DNA of 64,000 nt from Sphingobacterium sp. SYP-B4668 (GTDB lineage: Bacteria; Bacteroidota; Bacteroidia; Sphingobacteriales; Sphingobacteriaceae), in contig NZ_CP115483.1 of assembly GCF_027627455.1 (NCBI RefSeq), positions 4,774,001 to 4,838,000 on the forward strand, given 5' to 3'. The translations under genes and the position numbers were made by a program. Under the pieces are notes generated by a model that saw only the letters and a list, made by a program, of their open reading frames with translations, searched no databases and was not told the DNA's origin. Of this stretch, positions 46,020 to 53,450 are shown piece by piece (position 1 is the stretch's first letter; the number at the start of each line of letters is the position of its first letter).

Positions 46020-46604
46020 ATGAGAATAAAAATTGCTCACTATATCTTACTTCTTATTGTAACCGCTTTTTCTTTGTCATCATGCTCAGATAATGGAGAC
46101 TTCTTTGACCCCAAACAACGATTTGAGGAAGAAAAACCGATTATCAAAGCATATGTAGACCAACATATTCCGGAAGCAATATTAGACACCAACCTCGGCA
46201 TCTGGTATGAAATCATTAGTCCAGGCACACCTGGTAGCTATATATACAAAGTCGAGGATACCCAAAATGCGAAGGTAATTGAGGCAAATACAAAAGTGAA
46301 ATACTCGGTTACATTAATGAATGGTACTGTTGTTGAAAAAAATGATACAGGAATAGAATTCATGGTTGCAGCAAATCTCAATACAGGAGCGAAATCTGTC
46401 ATCAGCGCTTGGCTATATGCTTTTTTCCCTGCGAAAATTGGTGAGTATAACCTAGGAGGATTGACCATTAACGGTCTCCAAAAAGGTGCCAAAATTAGAT
46501 TTGTAACGCCTTCACTCCACGCCTATGGACATCAAGCTGTTGGCAAGATTCCGAGTGACTCACCGCTAGATTTTACGATAGAAGTCCTTGACATCAAGGA
46601 GTAA
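46020..46604 (+). CDS. FKBP-fold lipoprotein 3
   Basis: A 194-residue lipoprotein (lipobox LSSC) with an FKBP-like domain (TKVKYSVTLMNGTV, GGLTINGLQKGAKIRFV, HAYGHQAVGKIPSDSPLDF). The position of the DG turn is NG and the FDSS region is VVEK, so the active site is degenerate. It lies 17 bp after paralogue 2. The three share IWYE/IWFE/IWYQ followed by the same domain, indicating tandem duplication and divergence. Confidence 0.7.
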   Translation: MRIKIAHYILLLIVTAFSLSSCSDNGDFFDPKQRFEEEKPIIKAYVDQHIPEAILDTNLGIWYEIISPGTPGSYIYKVEDTQNAKVIEANTKVKYSVTLMNGTVVEKNDTGIEFMVAANLNTGAKSVISAWLYAFFPAKIGEYNLGGLTINGLQKGAKIRFVTPSLHAYGHQAVGKIPSDSPLDFTIEVLDIKE

Positions 46605-46621
46605 GCATATTTTATCTACCG

Positions 46622-46667
46622 AAAAGAAAGGTTATCAGGCTGAGCTTGGTAACCTTTTCTTTTTTTG
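46622..46667 (+). terminator. Terminator of the FKBP-like operon
   Basis: An imperfect stem (agaaaggttatc with ggtaaccttttct) is followed by an eight-base T-run at 46659-46666. Confidence 0.65.
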
Positions 46668-46702
46668 TAATAGACTACTCCGTAATCAGACAAAATAACT
46701 AT

Positions 46703-47743
46703 TTACCTCTTTCCTTTGTATTTGGCGTCATTCAGAATCAATTGGGCATCCTCTATCGCAAATAACTCTGGAAGGCTCATGTCAGGATGTTTATCCATAT
46801 ATCGGCTCACAATCTGCCAACCTATATAACTACCTAGTTTAGGTGCAGATTCGTTATGCTCACCCAGCTCAGGCGTGAAAGGCGCTTCAGCAAAATATTT
46901 CTGTATCCGCAAATAATCCGTATTATACAGCAGATCTTCCTGCAAGAACCAAGACCAAATATCCTTCTCATAGGCTTGCGCCCATAATATCTGCTCTGTA
47001 CTATAGCCAATCTTAAGACTATCTGCAACCTCAGGCATAAATATATCCATGGCATACAACACTTTGCCATGGTATATCATGTGCTGCAAAGTATTGACAT
47101 CACCATTTGGCTGTGGATAAAGTTCTTGCCTAACAAAACTCTCGGTGATACGTGGTACGATATTCTCGGGAGTGAATCGCCGAGAAATATACCGAGGTAC
47201 AGTAGATACCAAAGAGGGATAGAACTTAGCGTTGGCCCCCAAAAACATATCAAGTCCAATTCCCATATAGTCCTCTCCAATTGGCGTCTGAACTTCAAAT
47301 CCAGAATAAAACGACACCATCCTGGGTACTTGGATAGTAGGAAAATAATATTTGATTCGCTTAAAAGCATCGGTGAGACCTTGCTCTTGTTCCTTTAAAT
47401 CTGGAAATACATGCTGGACCTCTGCCTTTAGGGCCTGGAAGTCTGGCTGTCGAGCTATGGTTTCCAGGTTCTTTTTCACTTGGACGCTATTGTCCGGGTT
47501 CCCGGCATGCAGCATCAATTGTACAAAATCAATATAAAACTGTCCATATTTTTGTTGCCATGCCGCATTCTGTTCGAGTACCTTTGTCGAGTCCAATTGA
47601 CTAAAATCTTGATCAAAACGCTCTATCTTGATAGATAAATCGATTTTTGAGGTATCGACATCACTATCTCTCTTTTCTTTACATGAAATAAAAACAAGTA
47701 TGAAAAAAAAGAGATAGATTTGTATAGTATGCAGGGACTTCAT
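46703..47743 (-). CDS. gldB: Gliding motility lipoprotein GldB
   Basis: A 346-residue lipoprotein with lipobox VFISC and the family start SKIDLSIKIERFDQDFSQLD. The central MLHAGNPDNSV and FYSGFEVQTPIGEDYMGIGLDMFLG and the C-terminal GSYIGWQIVSRYM agree with GldB. Involved in gliding and linked to type IX secretion. It is divergent from an outer-membrane barrel gene and close to nadE, a neighbourhood known for gldB in flavobacteria. Two ATGs (47755, 47743) are possible; the second gives a cleaner signal. Confidence 0.82.
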   Translation of the reverse strand: MKSLHTIQIYLFFFILVFISCKEKRDSDVDTSKIDLSIKIERFDQDFSQLDSTKVLEQNAAWQQKYGQFYIDFVQLMLHAGNPDNSVQVKKNLETIARQPDFQALKAEVQHVFPDLKEQEQGLTDAFKRIKYYFPTIQVPRMVSFYSGFEVQTPIGEDYMGIGLDMFLGANAKFYPSLVSTVPRYISRRFTPENIVPRITESFVRQELYPQPNGDVNTLQHMIYHGKVLYAMDIFMPEVADSLKIGYSTEQILWAQAYEKDIWSWFLQEDLLYNTDYLRIQKYFAEAPFTPELGEHNESAPKLGSYIGWQIVSRYMDKHPDMSLPELFAIEDAQLILNDAKYKGKR

Positions 47744-47806
47744 GATAATTCTCATTTTGTTTCAAAATAAAGCATAAATAATTACAAAATCTATTCTGTA
47801 TCAAAT

Positions 47807-48436
47807 ATGGCACGTTTATTCCGCTACCTCTTTTTAGGCATTGCTCTCCTCACAACAGTTTCAGGATTCGCACAAAGCTATGAAGATAAAAACATTTCAT
47901 TGGGCCTTACTGTCAACCCCAATATTGGATGGTTCAACTTTGATGATGATAGTGATGTTAAAGGAGAGTCCAAAGCTGGCTTTTCTTATGGTCTAATTGC
48001 GGATATTGGTTTTGCCCGTAACTACTACTTTTCAACAGGATTGTTAATCAATACCCTTAAAGGTAGAATGGAATACCCTCAAAACGCATCTTCTGTAAGT
48101 AGGGACATACGTTTACAATATGCTGAAATTCCATTGGCGATCAAGATGAAAACCTCATCCATGAACACTGCTCGCTATTACGGACAATTTGGACTGACAA
48201 CGGGTATTAAAGTTTCGAGCAAAGAGACACTGGATGATGGAGAGAAATCGAGGGGTATTGATGGCGCCAGCTTACTGAGATTAGGACTACAGATTGGCGG
48301 AGGTGTAGAATGGCGGTTGGACAATAATCTTGCTGTCTTGACGGGGATTTCTTACAATAATGGATTCACCAAAGCCTTCGACGAAGGAAAACCAAAGGTT
48401 TCTTATTTCGGGTTGAACATTGGATTGCTTTTTTAA
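47807..48436 (+). CDS. PorT-family outer-membrane beta-barrel protein
   Basis: A 209-residue protein with a signal peptide (about 1-22, ending GFAQ). Alternating amphipathic strands end in a C-terminal Phe (FGLNIGLLF), the pattern of small porin-like barrels. It is similar in layout to the PorT family. Divergent from gldB and upstream of nadE; a link to gliding/type IX secretion is suggested only by location. Confidence 0.7.
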   Translation: MARLFRYLFLGIALLTTVSGFAQSYEDKNISLGLTVNPNIGWFNFDDDSDVKGESKAGFSYGLIADIGFARNYYFSTGLLINTLKGRMEYPQNASSVSRDIRLQYAEIPLAIKMKTSSMNTARYYGQFGLTTGIKVSSKETLDDGEKSRGIDGASLLRLGLQIGGGVEWRLDNNLAVLTGISYNNGFTKAFDEGKPKVSYFGLNIGLLF

Positions 48437-48502
48437 CCTGAACAGCTATCACATTAAATTGTCTGGTTACAATCGGGGACCTTTTAAATTAATTATACTC
48501 TA

Positions 48503-50143
48503 ATGAAAGTAGCATTAGCACAGCTAAATTATCATATCGGAAATTTTGAAAAGAACAATGCTTCCATTCTTGAAGCCATACAGCAGGCAAAGGCTCAAAA
48601 TGCAGCATTAATAATATTTGCGGAGCTGGCTATCGGAGGATATCCCGCAAAAGATTTACTTCGTAATGCAGCCTATCTACAAGCATGTAACCACTCTATT
48701 CAATTGATTGCAGATCAATGTATGGATATCGCTTGTATCATCGGAGCACCTATACACAATACAGATGCCGAAGGCAAAGCGCTTCATAATGCTGCACTCT
48801 TCATCCAAAATGGAGAAGTCATGCACATTAGTAAAAAAGGACTGCTCCCAGATTATGATGTTTTTGACGAATACCGCTATTTCGAACCCTCCAGACATTT
48901 TTCTTGCTTCGAATTCCAAGGAACAAAGATTGCACTAACCGTCTGTGAGGATCTTTGGGATGATGATAGTTCCAACTCCTATGTAGGAGATCCTATGGCC
49001 GAACTGCTGAAAGAAGACCCGGAGCTGATTATCAACATTGCAGCTTCTCCTTTTTCTTATACACACTTTGAAAACAGATTACACATCCTAAAAAAGCAAG
49101 TATCTCGTGCTAAATGTCCACTTATATATGTTAATCAGATAGGTGCTCATATGGACATCATATTTGATGGACGTTCACTTGCACTTGATAAACAAAGCGA
49201 CATCTGTTGCGAGCTAGCCAAGTTCGAAGAAGACATTCGCTATATTGAATATATCAATGGAGATATCTGTTCCAGCAGTCCAACCCCGAAGGCTGCATCA
49301 TCTGAAATCGCTTTAATTCATGAGGCACTGATTTTGGGACTTCGGGACTATTTCAGCAAATCCGGTTTCTCAAAAGCCACCTTAGGCTTGTCTGGGGGAC
49401 TAGATTCAGCAATAGTAGCCGCTCTAGCCTGCGAAGCACTTGGGGCAGAAAATGTAATGGGCGTCCTTATGCCATCCATATATTCTTCTGACCATTCTTT
49501 AAAAGACGCTTTAGATCTTGTGAAAAACACCGGGTGCAAACACCAAATTATTCCGATTAAAGATGTAGCTTCAGCTTTCGAACACACACTCCAAGATACT
49601 TTTCAAGGGCTGAGGACCGACATTACAGAAGAGAATATCCAAGCTAGGACAAGAGGAACATTACTCATGGCCATCTCCAACAAGCTAGGTTACATTGTGC
49701 TCAATACGTCGAACAAAAGTGAGGCAGCTGTAGGATACGGTACACTATATGGTGATATGGCGGGTTCAATCAGTGTCATCGGTGACGTTTACAAAACCCA
49801 AGCTTACGAACTCGCGAAATACATCAACAGGAATCGGGAGATTATCCCCATCAATACCATTGTCAAGCCGCCATCGGCCGAACTACGCCCCGATCAAAAG
49901 GATTCGGATTCACTGCCGCCTTATGAATTGCTTGATGGAATACTGTACCTACTAATCGAAATGGAAAAACCTGGTTCGGAAATTATCCATCTGGGCTATG
50001 ACATGGAGGTGGTACAACGGATAACCAAGCTGGTCAACAATGCAGAGTTCAAAAGATTTCAAGCCCCACCAATACTAAGGGTGAGTCCAAAGGCTTTCGG
50101 AAGCGGGCGTTCCATGCCGCTTGTAGCAAAATATACTTTTTAA
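48503..50143 (+). CDS. nadE: Glutamine-dependent NAD+ synthetase
   Basis: A 546-residue two-domain enzyme. The N-terminal carbon-nitrogen hydrolase (about 1-255) has the catalytic Glu in IIFAELAIGG, Lys in KKGLLPDYDVFDE and Cys in LTVCEDLWDD. It supplies ammonia to the C-terminal synthetase (about 275-546), whose P-loop is LGLSGGLDSAIVAALA, followed by NTSNKSE. It makes NAD from deamido-NAD. Length is typical. Confidence 0.96.
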   Translation: MKVALAQLNYHIGNFEKNNASILEAIQQAKAQNAALIIFAELAIGGYPAKDLLRNAAYLQACNHSIQLIADQCMDIACIIGAPIHNTDAEGKALHNAALFIQNGEVMHISKKGLLPDYDVFDEYRYFEPSRHFSCFEFQGTKIALTVCEDLWDDDSSNSYVGDPMAELLKEDPELIINIAASPFSYTHFENRLHILKKQVSRAKCPLIYVNQIGAHMDIIFDGRSLALDKQSDICCELAKFEEDIRYIEYINGDICSSSPTPKAASSEIALIHEALILGLRDYFSKSGFSKATLGLSGGLDSAIVAALACEALGAENVMGVLMPSIYSSDHSLKDALDLVKNTGCKHQIIPIKDVASAFEHTLQDTFQGLRTDITEENIQARTRGTLLMAISNKLGYIVLNTSNKSEAAVGYGTLYGDMAGSISVIGDVYKTQAYELAKYINRNREIIPINTIVKPPSAELRPDQKDSDSLPPYELLDGILYLLIEMEKPGSEIIHLGYDMEVVQRITKLVNNAEFKRFQAPPILRVSPKAFGSGRSMPLVAKYTF

Positions 50144-50215
50144 CCGTTTTGTAATTAAACCTTTAAAGGAGAATGGTGTCTTAATATTACTTAAGGAAAA
50201 AAGATAAATTAATCA

Positions 50216-50223
50216 TAATTTTG
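50216..50223 (+). promoter_or_regulatory. Possible -7 box upstream of the DUF4136 gene
   Basis: TAATTTTG matches TAnnTTTG about 100 bp before the ATG. The -33 position is unclear. Confidence 0.3.
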
Positions 50224-50325
50224 AAAGATCAGTTGACTGTATCATTAAGATTAGGATGTTATTATTAACTTAGTACAACAAACGGATTCACCATCTAGTG
50301 AATCATAAAGTAAAATTATACAGAG

Positions 50326-50904
50326 ATGAAAAAGATAATATATTTCCTCGCACTTGGACTTATGCTCGTATTGGCATCATCCTGCTCATCGTATAAATAT
50401 AATACGACGCGAGTACAAGAGTTAGATTTTAGTCAATATAAAACCTATGGATGGCTTCCACCTATAGATTCTTTATCGAAGGACTATTTCAACAATGATA
50501 TTGCTAGACACAATATCATGAGTACCGCAAATAAGGAAATTGAAGCTAGAGGGCTGACATATAGTAAAGAAAATCCAGACCTACTCTTCAGATACGTTAG
50601 TATTGTCAACAATAAGAGCCGTCTTGTATATGGTAATACATACTGGGGATGGGGTGGTCCTTGGGGATTTTATAGACCTTGGGGCTTCTATGGCGGATTC
50701 TACGGTGGTTACTCTTACCCTGTTGGAAAAGAGCGCTATCGCTACAGCCACCTGATCATTGAAGCCATTGACAGAAAAACGAATTCTGTTGTATGGCAGG
50801 CAAGAGGATCACACGAAATAGACAACCCAGAAAAGGCCATCAATAATCTGCCAAAAGTTGTCTCAGGTATTTTGAAAAAATATCCGATTCAGATAAAAAA
50901 ATAA
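50326..50904 (+). CDS. DUF4136 lipoprotein
   Basis: A 192-residue lipoprotein with lipobox LASSC (about residue 20). The DUF4136 pattern RVQELDFSQYKTYGWLPP at about 30-47 is followed by a low-complexity insert of Gly/Trp/Tyr/Phe (about 105-132, GWGGPWGFYRPWGFYGG). The C-terminus has HLIIEAIDRKTNSVVWQARG. The function of DUF4136 proteins is not established; they are periplasmic or outer-membrane proteins. Single gene with its own terminator. Confidence 0.82.
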   Translation: MKKIIYFLALGLMLVLASSCSSYKYNTTRVQELDFSQYKTYGWLPPIDSLSKDYFNNDIARHNIMSTANKEIEARGLTYSKENPDLLFRYVSIVNNKSRLVYGNTYWGWGGPWGFYRPWGFYGGFYGGYSYPVGKERYRYSHLIIEAIDRKTNSVVWQARGSHEIDNPEKAINNLPKVVSGILKKYPIQIKK

Positions 50905-50932
50905 AAATAGGAGCAATTGCTCCTATTTTTAT
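50901..50932. terminator. Palindromic bidirectional terminator
   Basis: Perfect arms aaaaataggagcaa and ttgctcctattttt (50903-50930) with T-runs on both strands, between the DUF4136 gene and the convergent dehydrogenase gene. Confidence 0.85.
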
Positions 50933-51016
50933 TTTTATTAGAGGTCTTGTAGCATGTCTACCAAAAAAGTTCTATTGTTGGCCTGTACATGTCTTTATTC
51001 TTTATGGACAAGAGAC

Positions 51017-52180
51017 TTATCTCAATAGCGACAATGGAAAATCTTCAACACGTTCACATGATAATTGCTCCATCATTTGTTTGAGATGTGCCTTAAACAT
51101 GGATATGGTGTGATCGCCGCCTTGCTCTCCCAAAGCACCTACTCCATACATAAATGGTCTCCCCATAAACGCAAAGTCAGCTCCCACTGCCATGGCTCGT
51201 CCAATATCAACACCTGATCGCATACCACCATCAACCATGATTTTAATTTTTTCTTTGTATAGCGGGTTGGATACCAAACGTTGAAGCGATGCTATTGAAG
51301 ACTCGCCGGCATCGATTTGTCTGCCTCCGTGATTGGATACAATCACTCCATCGACACCGATATCAATGCACTGTTGCATATCTTCCTCTGTCACGATTCC
51401 TTTGAGTACTAATACTCCTTTCCACTGCTCACGGATGGCCTTAATCTTGTCCACATCAACACGTCCTGTAAAAGTACGATTCATAAATTTTCCGAGTTGG
51501 GTCATATCCAAGCCCTTTTCCATATAAGGTTTAAGTGTTGCAAAGGATGGTATGCCGTGTTTCAATGTCTGGATTCCCCAACGTGGACGTATAGCTGCTT
51601 GGAATATATTGGCAATATTCATCTTGGGAGGCATAGACAAGCCGCTTTTAATCTCACGATAACGTAAGCCAAATGACGGAACGTCGACCAATACCACCAA
51701 TACAGGACACTCTACATCGCGTAGCCTACGTAGGATATCATCTCGCAAAGAGTTTTCAGTTGGATGGTACAACTGAAACCAAGCCTTTCCGTCTGACACC
51801 TCAGCGATACGTTCAATGCTACTAGTGGATACTGTACTAAGAATATACGGTACATTATGTTTGGCCGCAGCCTTGGCCAATATTTCTGGAGCATTGGGCC
51901 ACATGAGCCCTTGAAGGCCTACAGGAGAAATACCAAAAGGGGCTGCATAACGTGTTCCAAACAAATCAATACCCATATCAATACCCTTGTATGCCTTTAA
52001 ATAATGGGGCTTTAAGAGGATTTTTTCATAATCGGATTTATTTAGACGAAGATTGACTTCTTCATTGCATCCACCTTCTAAATAATCGAAGGCAAATTTA
52101 GGCATCCGTGATTTTGCCTTTTTCTTTAGATCCAATATAGATGGATATTTGGGATTATATTGAATGATATTCTCACTCAT
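51017..52180 (-). CDS. FMN-dependent alpha-hydroxy-acid (L-lactate type) dehydrogenase
   Basis: A 387-residue TIM-barrel flavoprotein of the lactate dehydrogenase/glycolate oxidase family. The FMN and catalytic signature SNHGGRQIDAGESSIASL holds the active-site His. FDYLEGGCNEEVNLR at the N-terminus and IMVDGGMRSGVDIGRAMAVGA near the C-terminus are characteristic. It would oxidise L-lactate to pyruvate at the membrane. It lies 84 bp after the GntR gene on the same strand. L-lactate can arise from rhamnose-derived lactaldehyde, so a link to the rhamnosidase locus is plausible. Confidence 0.88.
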   Translation of the reverse strand: MSENIIQYNPKYPSILDLKKKAKSRMPKFAFDYLEGGCNEEVNLRLNKSDYEKILLKPHYLKAYKGIDMGIDLFGTRYAAPFGISPVGLQGLMWPNAPEILAKAAAKHNVPYILSTVSTSSIERIAEVSDGKAWFQLYHPTENSLRDDILRRLRDVECPVLVVLVDVPSFGLRYREIKSGLSMPPKMNIANIFQAAIRPRWGIQTLKHGIPSFATLKPYMEKGLDMTQLGKFMNRTFTGRVDVDKIKAIREQWKGVLVLKGIVTEEDMQQCIDIGVDGVIVSNHGGRQIDAGESSIASLQRLVSNPLYKEKIKIMVDGGMRSGVDIGRAMAVGADFAFMGRPFMYGVGALGEQGGDHTISMFKAHLKQMMEQLSCERVEDFPLSLLR

Positions 52181-52264
52181 TTCATGTATGGTTTAGGATT
52201 GTAAAAACGCTTGCTAATGTAGGGATTATTCATATAAAATCCCTGATTATCTTTAGACTGTTGC

Positions 52265-53305
52265 TTATACTGATGCCCTCAGCGTCAAGTAAAAAGGAAC
52301 TTCTATCTTATCATTTTTCTTTTTCTTAATGAGATTGGCTGCATATTTTCCCATCAACTCAAAATCCGTAGAAATAGTTGTGATTCCATTGAGGATAAAT
52401 TTCTTAAGTGGTGTCTCATTATACGAAATAACACCAACCTCACTTCCAATTTGTAATTTTTTCTTAATAATCTTATCCAGCAATTGTACCAAATCATCCT
52501 CCGCAAGATTAATATAGCAAACACACTTGTCTATTTTTTCCTGATTCAAATCACTTACCAATATATGATTGAATGCATATTGCTGACAAAATTTGTAAAA
52601 ACCTTTTATAATGGCCTTGGGATAATCGCTATTATCCGGAAAAATCAATTTTAAGGTTTCGTACTTACTCAGTGACGGAAGGGCCTCCTCCAACGCTCCG
52701 TAGATATCTTTTTCATAATTCTCAAAAACAGCTGGAAATTCATAGTGGATATCATCTATATATGTGCCTAAAAGAACTAGTTTACCGGTAGGAATCAGCT
52801 TATTGATAACTTCTGCCGCTTGATCCCGTCCTTCTTTAAAATGTGGAAAAAGAACATAATAATCATATGTCTTGGTCAGATTGCCTAATAATGTACGTAG
52901 ATAAGAGAGATCGCTATTATATACAAAGAGGTCTAATGCTGCATCATCCCCTAATTCCTTTGCGAAGGAATCATATACTATTTTCTTGTGAGCGCTCAGC
53001 TTATTGAGCAACAATGCAATTTTTTGCCGTTGCTTGACATCTGAGGTAGCAACATAATACCCCTTTCCCGGGATGGAAGCAATGACCCCTTTCACCTTCA
53101 AAAATTTATATGCCTTTTCTACCGTATCACGTGATATATCGACGTATACACTCAGTTCATTAATGGAGGGAAGTGTATCATCTTTCACTAAACTGCCATT
53201 CTTAACCGCATCGGTAATGGCAAACGCAAGCTGCTGATATTTGGGTGTGGCTGAAAAATCACTGATTTGTATCGTATGTAAAAAGTCTATTGTAGATTTA
53301 GTCAT
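52265..53305 (-). CDS. GntR family regulator with sugar-binding-like domain
   Basis: A 346-residue regulator. An N-terminal GntR winged helix (about 15-85) shows PKYQQLAFAITDAVKNG, DDTLPSINELSVYVDISRDT and KGYYVA. The C-terminal part (about 95-346) looks like a periplasmic-binding-protein/LacI-type sensor, ending GITTISTDFELMGKYAANLI. Located between the rhamnosidase genes and the lactate-type dehydrogenase. It is the probable local regulator, with a sugar or sugar-derived ligand (inference). Confidence 0.85.
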   Translation of the reverse strand: MTKSTIDFLHTIQISDFSATPKYQQLAFAITDAVKNGSLVKDDTLPSINELSVYVDISRDTVEKAYKFLKVKGVIASIPGKGYYVATSDVKQRQKIALLLNKLSAHKKIVYDSFAKELGDDAALDLFVYNSDLSYLRTLLGNLTKTYDYYVLFPHFKEGRDQAAEVINKLIPTGKLVLLGTYIDDIHYEFPAVFENYEKDIYGALEEALPSLSKYETLKLIFPDNSDYPKAIIKGFYKFCQQYAFNHILVSDLNQEKIDKCVCYINLAEDDLVQLLDKIIKKKLQIGSEVGVISYNETPLKKFILNGITTISTDFELMGKYAANLIKKKKNDKIEVPFYLTLRASV

Positions 53306-53450
53306 GGTTTATGGTTTAGTTTGCGCGCTAAAGCTCAGCGTTCCGATTTCTTATCTGGTTCTTTCAAAAATAACACATTGCATTTAAAAAATGATGCATT
53401 TGGCTTAGATTTGATTCGCACCGCTTACAGTATGTCCATAAAAGAACCGA

